Below, piece by piece: positions 10,758 to 21,690 of a stretch of 64,000 nt of DNA. The translations under genes and the position numbers were made by a program. Within the stretch, counting starts at the first letter, position 1. Each line of letters starts with the position of its first letter. Source of the stretch: Calocera cornea HHB12733 (lineage: Eukaryota; Basidiomycota; Dacrymycetes; Dacrymycetales; Dacrymycetaceae); contig KV423956.1 in assembly GCA_001632435.1 (NCBI GenBank), forward strand, positions 144,051-208,050. Direction: 5' to 3'. Under the pieces are notes generated by a model. It made no database searches. It saw only the letters and a program-made list of their open reading frames with translations, and was not told where the DNA came from.

Positions 10758-11101
10758 CTCACTTTTTGCGTTATGTGCTCCTTGTTTTGACCCTACAGGG
10801 ATTTTTCCCCGTCCGGCATAAATTTATTGGGCGAGGGGATTATGAATGCTGGCCCCCGAACAGTTCACAGTATGGAATGTATAGCAAAGACTGTCATTTG
10901 AATGACTGGGTGTTTGCAGGGCGCAGAAATCGTGGTCGCCTTGGGCAAGAGGTCACGATATGGTGAACACGCGTCATGCCGGAAGCCGGCTCATCGTGCC
11001 GGGAGCAAAAGTCGGAAAGTCCGCTCCCCTCTCCTCCATCTTCGACACTACTCGCCGGGTTCGCCTGCCGCAATCACTCGCTGCTCCCTGCGCCGGCAAT
11101 C
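10758..11101. promoter_or_regulatory. Intergenic region upstream of TOM70
   Basis: This 344-base stretch lies between the tRNA relic and the TOM70 start codon. It is expected to contain the TOM70 promoter and leader; the last 90 bases are pyrimidine-rich. No other gene is seen. Confidence 0.4.
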
Positions 11102-13314
11102 ATGGCCTCCTCAACGTCTGCACCTCTGTCGGAGCAGATATCCAACTTTGTACAGCACCATCAGCGAGCAATCGCCGTCACGTCCGTTGCGGTCCTTGCC
11201 GCAAGTGGAGTCGGCTACTATTTGTACACTTCGTCGTCGGCACAGGCCAAGGTCAAGAAAGTAAAGGACCAGGCGAAGGCAAAAGCAGAGGAGAAGGACG
11301 AGGAATGGGAGGATGTGCATGAGCAGGGCCCTGCAGCGACTGGGGCTAAAAAGCACAAGAAGAAGAAGAACAAGAAGAAGGCAGGCGAGGGTGCCGCCGA
11401 AAAGCCAAAGGAGACTGTGCAGGTCGAGGATGAGGATGGTGCGCAGATCCATGGAGATATACGGATATGTATGCTGACATACGTGCGTAGGATTAGGTCC
11501 CAGGCTGACAGACGAGGAGATTCAGGCTTTGCCAACCGAGGTATGCCATACTCAAGGCGGAGACCGTTGAGCGCTCGCTGATCCCTGTACAGGAGCGCGC
11601 GGCTATGGCTGCCACCCTGAAGCAAAAAGGAAATGCGTCCTACCAGTCTCGCAACTTCTCCCTCGCTGTCGAGCTCTACACAAGAGCCATTGCCATATCA
11701 CCGACGCCTGAAGCGGTGTTCTACTCCAACCGAGCAGCTTGTGGGTAATGAACATTGTAACAGGTGACGAGAAGCTCACATACCTTCAGGCTACGTGAAC
11801 TACTCGCCTCCTCAGCATCAAAAGGTCATCGAAGACTGCAATGAAGCGCTCAGGCTGGACAAGAACTACGTGAAGGCGCTGAACAGGAGAGCGGGTGCAC
11901 ACGAGGCGCTGGGCGACGACATTGACGCACTACATGACTTCACCGCCGCGACGATCCTCGATCGTTTCAAGAATGAGACGTCTGCGCAGGCGATGGAACG
12001 GGTGCTGAAGAAGGTCGCGAACAAGAGGATGTTGGAGATCCTTTCTACACGGGAGCCGCGCCTACCGTCCATGACCTTCATCTCCTCCTACCTTGCGGCA
12101 TTCCGACCGCATCCGAAACTTGTACTTCCAGAAAACCCTTCATCTGGAGACAAGGCGCTCGATCTGGCATTCGACGCTCTTGAAGCAGCCGACTACCAGC
12201 ATGCGTTCACCTTGGCCAACGAGGCCGTTGAGCAATCCCCGTCGACCACGCGTGGGAAGGCAGAGGCCCTTAACCTCAGGGGGACATTCAAGTGCGTGTT
12301 TCACGTGTTCGCCTCTGTTGATGCTCAACCTCTGCAGATTCATCCTGGGTGAAGCAACTGCCGCGCGTGTCGACATGCTCGCCTCCATCGATGCGGACCC
12401 GACGCTGACCCAGACCTGGGTCAAGATCGCTAGCGTCCACATGGAGTTGAACGACTCCGATGCGGCGTTTGCAGCATTTGACAAGGCGCTAGAGTACAAC
12501 AAGGATGATCCCGATATCTACTATCATCGTGGACAAGGTGAGGATCCAGTATGTGTGCATATACATGAAGATTGACCATTCTCCTAGTCCACTTCATCAT
12601 GGGCAACTACGATGCCGCATCCGAGGACTATGAAAAGTCCGTGGCACTCGACCCCAACTTTGTCTTCACCCACATCCAGCTTGCCGTTGCCAAATACAAG
12701 CAGGGCAACATTCCGCAGAGCATGGCAAAGTTTAGGGCGGCGATGCGGCAGTTCCCGCAGAGCAGCGAGCCGCAAAACTACTAGTGCGCACATAGTTGCA
12801 CAGGATGTTGTATCATTGCTGACTCTCTGGATAGCGGCGAGCTGCTCCTCGACCAGCAGCGATTCCAGGACGCGGTGGAGAAATTCGATCGCGCCATCGA
12901 GCTGGAGCGTCAAAAGCCTCGTCTACGAATGAACGTTCTCCCGCTCGTCAACAAGGCGCTCACCATTTACCAATGGAAGCAAGACACCGCCGCTGCCGAA
13001 GCGCTCTGCCGTGAAGCGTTGGAGATTGATCCCGAGTGCGACGCAGCGGTTGGCACACTTGCGCAGTTCAGCCTGCAGATAGGCAAGCTCGAAACTGCGA
13101 TTGAGATGTTCAAGAAAGGAGCGGATATTGCAAGGACTGCGCCGGATCTGGAGAATGCCCTCACCTATCAATATGTGTGTATTGTCCGTCCACTCTGGAG
13201 GCACGAGGATCTGACAATATGACATAGGCTACCCAAGCACAGATGCAGTTTGTGAAGGAGTATCCGGAGATGGCAACCCAGCTTGGCCAGATGGCTCGGT
13301 CTCTCGCTGGCTAA
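11102..13314 (+). CDS. TOM70: Mitochondrial import receptor Tom70 (TPR protein)
   Basis: Eight exons, 11102-11438, 11491-11540, 11593-11740, 11790-12291, 12338-12537, 12588-12783, 12835-13174 and 13228-13314, join in frame to 619 codons, matching fungal Tom70. The N-terminus has a single membrane anchor (AIAVTSVAVLAASGVGYYLYT) followed by a Lys-rich linker (KKHKKKKNKKK). TPR repeats then begin at about residue 128 (LKQKGNASYQSRNFSLAVELYTRAI) and recur to the end, for example NAEALRLDKNYVKALNRRA-type and YGELLLDQQRFQDAVEKFDRAIEL helices. The family binds Hsp70/Hsp90-delivered carrier preproteins at the mitochondrial outer membrane and hands them to the TOM channel. Identification rests on the anchor plus clustered TPR layout and is firm. 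Confidence 0.9.
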
Positions 13315-13452
13315 AAGTAACTATGTACGCCTGCACGGGGAATGACCCGACTTTGGAATAGTCATGTAGGGCTTGATTGACACATGGTTGATTCGTATTT
13401 ACCACCTCGCGCGTTGTGTCTATAGTCTAATGCTTAGCACTCTACTCACTCA

Positions 13453-14812
13453 TTAACCATAAGTTTCCCCATCCTCGCTCTGATCGCTGTTTGTTATGCC
13501 GTTGCGGCCGCCGTCGGGATTTTCCTCATCTTCATCAAACTCTTCGATCTCGTCTTCGCTTTCGCTCTCGAACCCTCTCTTGATCACTTGTGCTCGCCAG
13601 TTTCTGAACCACTCGACCTCCCGCAGATTATCCTTCTTGGAAAGGCCCAGAGTCTCCAGGAACAACGGTCGCAGGCGATACCTCGGCGGGGGCGGGGGCG
13701 AATAGCGCCCATCGTCGCCATCCTTCTCCGAGTCCGACGGCGTCGCTGGTAAATGTTCTGGTGAAACCGGCCTTCCGCGGGCTTTTGTCGGCGAGGGCCT
13801 GAAAGGGTTTGATGATCGCCCAGAACGTGCGGATTGCGCAGACCGCGCATGATCCGGTGTGAAAGCGATGGGCTTTGTGGGTGTGATCTGCGGACGTGTG
13901 ACGCTTCTCGTGAGGCGCTTGGTCGGCGATAGATCTTGCTCCTCGGGACGGCTTCCAATGCCGTCCGCCATGTCAATAGTGGACGCTTTCCGCTTGAGAG
14001 ATTTCGTCGGCGTGAGCGCAGGCTCTTGATCATCCGGAGATGAACCGTGATAATGAAGCTCTGTTTTCTTCTCCAAGGCCGCCTTTCTCGCAAAGCATCT
14101 CGAATCCAGCGATTGTAGGATGTTCGTAAGATCGACGAGACGCATGTTCTGCTGGACGCAGAACGCTGCTTTCTCGATTGGATACTAATGAGAAGTTATT
14201 ACGTGAGTATATGCCATAGATAGGCGAAGGTATGAGTACACGCACCTTGAGCGAATTCAGCACCCACACGAAGATCGCCTTCGTGTATCTCGGATCATCC
14301 ACCCCGGTATGCTGCCCACTCTTCGCCTTGTCCAACAACCGCTCCCACTCCTGCATCGTTCGATTCATCTCTTGCACCGTACCCTTGCTCACTCCGAGGT
14401 TCCTGTAAGACAATACGAGCGACTCGAAGGATATAGTAGCCGGGCGCAGTCGCGTCTTTTGAGGGGAGGATGATGCCGATTTCTGCACGAGGAGATTGCG
14501 GACTGCTTTCAGGCAGTTTTGAAACTCGCCTGGACGGCGGAACGATGCCTTCTGAGCCGACGCTACTGTGACCGCATCGGATCCGGTTCTGCAATCGTGT
14601 TAGACTTGTCTTCTCGTATGCGAGGGACATACATACTCTTGACAAGCAAGCAGCGCGGCTATGGGTGCAAGAGCAGTCGCGTTGTCGCGCAAGCTACCCA
14701 CTGTTGTGGCAAGCATGCGCAACCTAGCCAGATAGTCGCTAGCCACCTTGACCAAGTCAATATCGTTTTGCAACAGCTGCCTCAGCCGTTCTGCATCTTG
14801 TCGGGCAGCCAT
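13453..14812 (-). CDS. ORC6: Probable origin recognition complex subunit 6
   Basis: Three exons, 14812-14637, 14588-14246 and 14184-13453, join in frame to 416 codons. The first two exons read as two cyclin-like helical boxes: KVASDYLARLRMLATTV and APIAALLACQE, then AQKASFRRPGEFQNCLKAVRNLL and ISFESLVLSYRNLGVSK, which resembles the ORC6 N-terminal TFIIB-like fold. The middle is disordered and rich in SP/TP sites (LSPTKRL, ITPTKPI, PSPTKARG), fitting CDK regulation. The C-terminus has a short hydrophobic/Trp patch (RLRPLFLETLGLSKKDN...WFRNWRAQV) and an acidic tail. ORC6 helps the origin complex load MCM. The match is by pattern; another cyclin-fold protein remains possible. Confidence 0.55.
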
Positions 14813-15036
14813 GCTGTGAGTGACGTCGAGCGTTCGACGAGACCGTTGAAGGACACGTTCGGCGCGTCGCGGTAACGCGTCGTAATGAACTTCAGGCGAC
14901 CCTGGGTGCGGTCATACGACCAGCTTCAATGCACACGATCATCTGAGCTGGCGACCATTCTTCCTGCCCCTATTTAGCTTTCCTTGTTTAACCTGGTTTC
15001 GATGGGCCATTGATCTCGCCGGCTGCACCGCTGATA

Positions 15037-16695
15037 ATGCGCCTTGCAGCTTGCTTCGTAAGTGCTACATGCCTGGCAACCATCGTGCTCGGCGCTCCGA
15101 TCGAACAAGCCCGACCCGAAACCCCGCCTCTCAACGTCTTGCGCTATTCGACTACACCAAACGGGTTCAACAGGCCCCCTCGAGGATGGAACAGCTTTGG
15201 TATGCAAGTCGGCATTCAGTCGGCAACCCACTTCGCCCTGACTCAGAACGACACCGTCGCCCAATGTGACTTGCTGGCAGATCCGGACGCCCTCGGCGGT
15301 GCGGGATACGAATACTGCTCGCTTGACTCTGGCTGGTCCATTGGGGATCATGGAGACGAATATGGACGCCTCATGTATATCAAGGAGCAGCTCGATCTAC
15401 CTGCCTTGGCGGATCATTTGCATGCGAAGGGCTTGAAGCTGGGGGTCTACGTTGTACCCGGGGCATTTGCGAAGGACGCCAATAAGACGATCTATGGGAC
15501 GAATATCCGCCTGAATGATACCTTGAGCGGACACAACAACGGTCTTGCACGAATAGACTTCAACTACAGCCGAAATGGTGTACAACAATGGCATAATTCC
15601 GTAGTTAACTTGTTTGCAGAGTGGTGAGTCCGCATCACTGTATCCCAATTCGCCCGCTAAGTGCACAAAGGGGTGTTGACTTCATCAAGCTAGACTTCAT
15701 TACTCCAGGCAGCCCCGAGAATGGTGTTCGTCTGTCACCTGATACCAGCGGGAGCGTCATCGCCTTCCACAAAGCTATTTCGCAGGCTTCTCGACCCATG
15801 AGACTAGATGTTTCCTGGAAGCTGGAGCGGAATGTCACCTACTATGATGTGTGGAAGCACAACGCGGACAGGTAAGGACTCTCACACTCCGAAATGCTTT
15901 TCTGACAGCGCGATAGCATGCGAGTGGACCAAGACATAAACAACATGGGTGCGGAGACGTTTGTCTCATGGGCGACCGTCCAACGCGCAATCGACAACTA
16001 TCGGCAGTACATCAACCTGCACACGCAGAGCCTCGAGCCCCTCACGATCTATCCAGACCTGGACAATCTCTACGTCGGCAACGCCGCCAACATCTCGGGC
16101 ATCACCGATGCTCAACGGCAGACGATGATGACCTTCTGGCTCGGGGCGGGTGCGAACCTGTTGATCGGCTCCGATCTCCTGCAGCTGGACGAGTTCGGGA
16201 AGCGCGTGCTGACCGACCGGGAGGCGCTCGCGATTGCCGACTTTACGGCTCAGTATCCAATGCAACCGCGCAACCCGGGTACGGGCGGGAACAACGCGCA
16301 GCAGCTGCAGGCGTGGATCGCCGGCCCCTCGGACGCGACAGGCGAGTCGGTCGTAGTCGTGGCGAATCTCGGCCCTCCGCTCGGCCAGAGCGGGTACGAG
16401 GGTCAGAAGGTGCTCACGGGTCACGAAGCCTTTGAATTGAGCTTTGAGAGCCTTGGGATCGCGGGAACGTACAAGGTGAGGAATATCTGGGAGCACAGGG
16501 ATCTATCAATAAGGAACTCGGGGTTGCGAGTGCTACTCGGCGAGGGCGAGTCCGAGCTGTTCAAACTCACACCTGCAATGTGCGTCACTCTCTCTTGCTG
16601 CCGAGGCTCGATGCTGACCGCATATATGCAGTCTCTTAACCGACAAAGTCCGGCCAGAAGGACCGAGCGCACTGCGGATACAGGGGGCGAGCTGA
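15037..16695 (+). CDS. Secreted GH27 alpha-galactosidase
   Basis: Four exons, 15037-15623, 15671-15871, 15917-16579 and 16632-16695, join in frame to 504 codons. The ATG at 15037 opens a signal peptide (MRLAACFVSATCLATIVLGA). The catalytic TIM barrel begins PPRGWNSFG. It continues through LGGAGYEYCSLDSGW and HAKGLKLGVYVVPGA, then WGVDFIKLDF, which carries the likely Asp nucleophile, and an SMRVDQDINN block in the acid/base region. The barrel is followed by a C-terminal beta domain. Family enzymes release terminal alpha-galactose from oligosaccharides and galactomannan. The last intron has a GTGCGTCAC donor and a CATATATGCAG acceptor; if it is retained the frame stays open to 16742 with a different tail. 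Its 3' end faces PARG copy 1. Confidence 0.85.
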
Positions 16696-16918
16696 TCGTG
16701 AAAGAGTACATTGCGTGGGGTTTGTACGCCTGGTATACATAGTGCGCTAGTACAACAATCCTGCTTGCGTTGGTTGTACACTGCGGGATATCCTGACCGT
16801 CCCTACCTTCATCTTCAATTCATTACACAGACAAACGCCAACCGCCAGCCTTCAGCCGCCCGACCGGTCCGGTCCTCCCTCCCCCGCTGTCCAACTGGAA
16901 CCCGCGGGATCCCGCCCG

Positions 16919-18193
16919 CTACTTCGGCTGCAGATCCATCAGCTTGGCCTCGAACGCCTGCCTGAACTCGTCAAACGTCGCGTTGCCCAGCACCGCAAAC
17001 TCGACGCGCTCGAAGACGGCGAAGAACTTGGAGTGTGGCAACGCCAGGAGCTCGGCCCACGTGCTCGCGACCATGCTGATGTTGTTCTGGAACACGCCTG
17101 TGCCGAAGCTGCCTAGGACGAGGTGCCTGCACCCGCGGGACTGGAACAGCCAGAGGATGCGCGCCATCCGCTCTGTCATTTCGCGCTCGATTATGCGCTC
17201 CACCTCCTCGTAGTCGAGCTTCTGCCGCACCACGCCTGCGTTCACCGCCGGGGAGGTGACGATGTCGACGGTGTAGGGCTCGATCGGCTGCGCGTCGTCG
17301 TCCCGGAAGACGACGACGCCGGGGGAGTAGATCATCGCGTGCGTGTAGAACCCGTCCGTGCGGAGCGACTTGTGCAGGTCGTAGAACCTGATCCCTTGCG
17401 GGGAGATGAGCGACTCGTAGAGCGCGCTGCTGCGCGCGATGCTCTCCTCCTGCGCCTCAGCGCCGGAGAGGAACCCGCCGCCTGGTTTCGTCGCACTGGC
17501 AAAGTTGAGCACGCCGATGCGGGTCAGGCGTGAGGGGTGCTGCTTGCGCAGCTCGCGCGCGGCAGAGAGCGTGGTGCGGTTGAAGATGCCAAAGTTGGTC
17601 GGGAGGCGCAGCGCGGGCAGGCCGTCCGAGACGTCCGACCCCGCGTCGTCCCGCTCCGACGCGGCCAGGGCGAGCTCCTCCCAGTTGAGCAGCAGCGGGT
17701 CGTCGTCCGCGAAGAACTCTGTCGCGCGCACCGAGGCGTCGACGGCAGAGCCGATGTCGTACTCCTGCGCGCCGCCGCCCTCCTCGGGCGCTAACGGCAC
17801 ACGCACGATCCCCTCCCGCAGGATCTGCAGTGTGTCTTCGGCGATGAGGCGGCGGGCGTCGCGCGCGTCCGACCGGACACGGGGGGAGGAGGCGTACGAG
17901 CGCGGGATGTCGCGGACGGAGCCCTGCGGAGAGGGGGCATACCCCCTGCTGGTGGTGGTGGGAGGTACGTCTCTCGCACCGAGGCTGGGGGAATTGTGGG
18001 CGGAGACGGTGCGGGCGGAGGCGTAGGGGGAGTACTGCGAGCGAGAGGAGGAGGACAGTCGCCGCACGCGCTGATCCCGCGGGTCTAGCGTTGCCGGTCC
18101 TACGCCGGGGGAGGTGATGTCCTGGCCGGGCTCGTAGTAGGGCTCGCGGCCGTCCTTGTTGAAGTAGCTGCGGAGGACGCGTGTGAGCAACAT
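16919..18193 (-). CDS. Microbial-type poly(ADP-ribose) glycohydrolase domain protein, copy 1
   Basis: A single open frame of 424 codons starting at ATG 18193-18191 (MLLTRVLRSYF); the codons upstream lack an ATG. The first ~110 residues are Ser/Pro-rich and disordered. The rest matches the microbial-type PARG catalytic domain (PF10021, DUF2263): DTLQILREGIVRVPL, the catalytic loop VLNFASATKPGGG followed by FLSGAEAQEESIARSSALY, MIYSPGVVVFRDD, and HLVLGSFGTGVFQNN. The GGG-X7-QEE signature is complete, so activity is plausible. Such enzymes are macrodomain-like hydrolases that cut ADP-ribose polymers. It has no introns, unlike most neighbours. It is the most diverged of four family members in the window and lacks the duplicated promoter shared by copies 2-4. 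Confidence 0.85.
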   Translation of the reverse strand: MLLTRVLRSYFNKDGREPYYEPGQDITSPGVGPATLDPRDQRVRRLSSSSRSQYSPYASARTVSAHNSPSLGARDVPPTTTSRGYAPSPQGSVRDIPRSYASSPRVRSDARDARRLIAEDTLQILREGIVRVPLAPEEGGGAQEYDIGSAVDASVRATEFFADDDPLLLNWEELALAASERDDAGSDVSDGLPALRLPTNFGIFNRTTLSAARELRKQHPSRLTRIGVLNFASATKPGGGFLSGAEAQEESIARSSALYESLISPQGIRFYDLHKSLRTDGFYTHAMIYSPGVVVFRDDDAQPIEPYTVDIVTSPAVNAGVVRQKLDYEEVERIIEREMTERMARILWLFQSRGCRHLVLGSFGTGVFQNNISMVASTWAELLALPHSKFFAVFERVEFAVLGNATFDEFRQAFEAKLMDLQPK

Positions 18194-18582
18194 GATCTCT
18201 TGTGGTTGTTGCAGTTGCAAGGGGAAATGCGCACTCGAATATCTTGTTCTGCTTCATGTTACTTATGTACAGCAGCCCTCAGAGGTCGTGGTGGTCGTCC
18301 AGCAGGGAGGTGTGCAATGGCAGAGGGGGTGACTCCATCTAGCGTGGGCAGCTATGGGTGCTCGCGACAGCCTTGAGGCGTGCGGGGGGGTTGCGTGCAT
18401 TCCAGTCGCCTTCGCTCGCCGTCCCTTACGCTGGCAGGGGCGGTGCAACGAAACATGACCGTCATTATCACGTGCACAAGCACACCCACATTTGGGCGCG
18501 TTCCATTTCGGACCGACTCATTGATGATTAGTTGCACTTCAGTGACCGCCGTTGACTGGCAGACTCTGGCAACTGGGGACGG
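18194..18582. promoter_or_regulatory. Divergent intergenic region between PARG copy 1 and RRN11
   Basis: The two flanking genes start on either side of this 389-base stretch and point outward, so both promoters must lie here. I see no further gene or clear motif. Confidence 0.4.
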
Positions 18583-19854
18583 ATGGCGCTCTTCACCCCC
18601 GCCGCATCAGCATCCCCGCGCGACCCCGCCCACCTACTCCGCAGCGCCCGCGCCTCCCACCTAGCGCGGACGAACGACATCCTCCACCTGTCCCTGCAGC
18701 GGGGCGATCTCGCGCGGGCAAAGAGCGCATGGGCCATCCTCATCCGGTGCAAGGAGTTTGACTGGAGGAAGGACTGGAGGGTCGGCCTTGCGGTGCTGGG
18801 GAGGAGGGAGGAGGACAGGGTGGCCTTTCTGCAGAAGGCGTTCCTGGCGGTGCCCGAGGAGGTGCGTGTCTCATATAGCCGCTTTCGATCGCATTTCTTT
18901 ATTTTGCAGTCGTTCAAACCGACGTTGAGGCCTCTCACATGGTCATGTGAACCGCTCTCGAAGCCGTTATCTAATTCATTGAAATCCCATTTCCACCGCC
19001 GTTCCAATGTCAGTTTCAACTTGGTTTTCATTGTTATTCCCTCGTCATTTTCACCATCGTTTCCAATGCCATTCCACTGTCCTTTCCGAATTCCTTTCCA
19101 ACATAACTTTCACCGCTGTTCTCACCGACAGTTCCTTTGTCGATTCCAGTGACATTTCCCGCGTCCTTTCCACCGGCATTTTTGCCATCGTTTCCAATGT
19201 CATTCTCATTTGCATTTGCATTCTCATCGTCATGTCCGCCGTCAAATTTCCAACTCCATTTCCACCGTCATTTCATTTCCCCTCATCACAGATCCAATGA
19301 ACGCCAACCTAACCGTCTCCCCAGAAAGAAGCCATCCTGCGCGAGCTCACCCTCTCCTACATCGCGCAGCACCGCGAGCGCGCGGCGCTGGACCAGCTCG
19401 AGCTCTACCTGCACCAGTTCCCCTTCCAGGACAACCCGACGCTCCACGCGCACGCGGGGATGCTGTGCCTTTTCCTCGCCCAGGGCACGAGTTCTACTTC
19501 CTCCTCCGGCAGCAGTAGCAATCTGCGTACGTCTCCAGGTTCTTCGGGTGTTCCGATGCGCATATATGCTGATGCGAGGGTCGATGCTGTCTACCATACA
19601 TAGCGGACCACGCACTGCTCCGCCAAGCACGCCAGTCGTTCCTCACGGCCCTGAGCCTGGACCCGGAGAACGACGCCGCGCGCGCGTACCGTGATCTGGT
19701 GCGGGTGCTCTACTCCGCAAACCGTAACCCGTTCTGCGTGCTGACGCTGGGTGTGCTGTAGGTCGACGAGCTCGCGAAGGACCGGCCAGGGGAGGAGGAG
19801 AGCTTCGAGCAGGAGGCGTCGGATGTCGGGTCCGAGTCCGAGTCGGCGGGCTGA
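18583..19854 (+). CDS. RRN11: RNA polymerase I core factor subunit, Rrn11-like
   Basis: Four exons, 18583-18861, 19325-19526, 19604-19698 and 19762-19854, join in frame to 222 codons. Helical TPR-like repeats are seen: ILHLSLQRGDLARAKSAWAIL, then CKEFDWRKDWRVGLAVL, ILRELTLSYIAQHRERAALD, and ALLRQARQSFLTALSLDPEN. The motif LxLSLQRGDxxRAxRAWxxLxR with a following DWRxxW is characteristic of Rrn11 proteins, which sit with Rrn6 and Rrn7 in the core factor that recruits Pol I to the rDNA promoter. The acidic Ser-rich tail ends SESESAG. Intron 1 is 463 bases, much longer than the ~50 bases usual here, and is filled with degenerate TTTCCA-type repeats. Confidence 0.65.
18890..19300 (+). repeat. Degenerate TTTCCA-rich repeat inside RRN11 intron 1
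   Basis: The intron contains at least ten TTCCA words, often in the context CATTTCCACCG or GTTTCCAATG, spaced roughly 12-36 bases apart on one strand. The array is imperfect, and the strand is strongly pyrimidine-biased compared with the flanking exons. Confidence 0.65.
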
Positions 19855-20571
19855 GTGGGCCGCATGGGCCGCAGGAGCGGGATCCTCCCGCCGGTTGGTG
19901 GCTTTCGCTCCGCTCACATTGATTATACTGACGCGGTTCCAGCTATGTACTGTTGAAAGGGACTCGCGAGCCTATTGCCACATCGCGGTGGAGATCGAGC
20001 AAGGCAGTCTAATCGGCACGGACACCAGTTCGGCTCTCGTTATTGAGCAAGAGGGAATGGAGATGCTCGACCGTCGACCTGCTCGTCCTCGCTTGGGCCG
20101 CGGGCGCGATGCTGACTGAGCGACGCCTCCAAGAGCAGAGGCATGTTCGCAAGCACTGAGCTTCTGCACGCTCATCGGCCAGTCCGCCGACGGGTCCTTG
20201 CGCACGAGGCTGGGCCATCGGTGTGTCGCGCCCGACGGATATCTAGGAGAAGAGCATCCAGACACCGTCAGTGGTATTCCGTTATCATTGCGTGTGCAAT
20301 ACGTAATGTATTCAATATGTGCCCCACACTGTAGTATTTTCATGGCGCCGCTGTCACATGACCATTGACTTTCACGTTACGTGCACCGGAAAGCAACTGA
20401 CTCCCACGAGCGCTTGGCCCACGCCGGCCCGAGCAAGGTATGTGAACGGGATATTGATTGGTTGTGCACTGCAAGCTACTACGATGATTCGTGCAGTCGT
20501 CCCGTCTAGGGTACTCAGAAAAGGAAGGGAAAAAAATCTCAATGCTGTCCTCCTCAGGCAGGTGCCAGCCG
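19855..20571. other. Convergent intergenic region; right part is duplicated PARG 3' flank
   Basis: RRN11 and PARG copy 2 end towards each other here. The last ~130 bases before 20572, read on the minus strand, resemble the 3' flanks of PARG copies 3 and 4: GAGGAGGACAGCATTGAG, then a region ending in an ACAACCAATCAATAT-like word. No protein gene is seen. Confidence 0.55.
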
Positions 20572-21690
20572 CTATTCTTGCCTGGGACTGTACATCGACA
20601 GTGGCCCCGTGAGCATCGCCTCGAACGCCGCGCAAAACTCACTGAACTCCGCCACGTCAGGTAATGCAAACTCGATGCGGTCGAAAGTCGCAAAGAACGG
20701 CGAGTTCGAGAAGACGAGCAGCTCCGCCCATATCTTGGCGATGGTGGTGACGCTGTGCTGACACGCACCGATGCCGAAGGGATTCAGGACCAGGTCTCGG
20801 CAGCCGCGGGAAAGAAACACCCAGAGGATGCGGGCCATGCGCTCGGTCATCTCCTCGTAGACGAGCTTCTTCACCACCTCGTCGTCGACCGCCTGCATTT
20901 CGGCCAGGTTGATTGCCGCACAAGTGACGATGTCCACCGAGTAGGGCTCGATCAGCTGCCCCGCGTCGTCCCGGAATATTAAGATACCGGGCGAGTAGAT
21001 CATCGCGTGGGTGTATACTCCATAGGTCATTGCATTCCTGTGCCGCGCGTAGAACTTGTCCGCCTGTTCGGAAAACATCGACTCGTACAGGGTGCTGCTC
21101 GAGACGAGGCTCGCCTCCGACCTCACCTGTTCAGGTAAGAACCCCCCACCGCGTTCGATGGGGTTCCCGCAATTGAGCACGCCAACCCTTGCCGAGTGTA
21201 AGGGGGGGCCGGATGTGTCATGCATGTGCCGGGCAGCTGCGAGAGTGGTGCGAGTGTTACACTCGAACTTGGTGTTGGACCTGCGCTCCAGGAACCCGCC
21301 GTAGATAGCGTGCTTCCTCTTCAAATCGGCTAGAGCATGCCGCCAGTTCTCCACACCGGATTGGTCAGCATCCAGAAATTGCGTGTTGCGTTCCAGGGCC
21401 CAGACACTTCGGCCGATCTGGTAGTCCTGCGAGCGTGGACGGCCGTCGCTGCCAGGCGCTAACGGGACACGCACGATCCCGTCAATCAGGATCTTAAGGG
21501 TGTCCGCGGCGATCTCCTGGCCCATCGACAGGGTCATGACCGGGAAGGAGCCTGGGGTGGAGGATTGGTGTCCGCCATCGCTTGGCGCTTGGTGCGTGGG
21601 GACGGTGGGGCCACTGCAGACCTCGGTTGAGCAACAGCTCACTGCAGACCGTGATGGAAGGACGTACTCGTCTGATTGATTTTGACTCAT
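20572..21690 (-). CDS. PARG-domain protein, copy 2, catalytic motif altered
   Basis: A single intact frame of 372 codons starting MSQNQSDEYVLPSRSA, the same start as copy 3. The microbial-type PARG fold is recognisable: DTLKILIDGIVRVPLAP, RVGVLNCGNPIERGGG, YTHAMIYSPGILIFRDD, EMTERMARILWVFLSRGCRDLV. Where an active enzyme has GGG-X(6-8)-QEE, this copy reads GGGFLPEQVRSEASL. The Gln and the second Glu of the catalytic pair are therefore replaced (SEA). In studied bacterial PARGs the second Glu is the key catalytic residue, so this is probably a pseudoenzyme that may still bind ADP-ribose. A second departure is LVLNPFGIGACQ instead of LVLGAFGAGACQ. The frame is intact, so it is not an obvious pseudogene. 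Confidence 0.8.
   Translation of the reverse strand: MSQNQSDEYVLPSRSAVSCCSTEVCSGPTVPTHQAPSDGGHQSSTPGSFPVMTLSMGQEIAADTLKILIDGIVRVPLAPGSDGRPRSQDYQIGRSVWALERNTQFLDADQSGVENWRHALADLKRKHAIYGGFLERRSNTKFECNTRTTLAAARHMHDTSGPPLHSARVGVLNCGNPIERGGGFLPEQVRSEASLVSSSTLYESMFSEQADKFYARHRNAMTYGVYTHAMIYSPGILIFRDDAGQLIEPYSVDIVTCAAINLAEMQAVDDEVVKKLVYEEMTERMARILWVFLSRGCRDLVLNPFGIGACQHSVTTIAKIWAELLVFSNSPFFATFDRIEFALPDVAEFSEFCAAFEAMLTGPLSMYSPRQE

Noticed and set aside
16580..16742. Unspliced C-terminal extension of the GH27 protein to 16742
   Set aside because: The segment has a clean GTGCGT donor, a TGCTGACC branch and a CAG acceptor, so an intron is more likely; the extension has no domain character.
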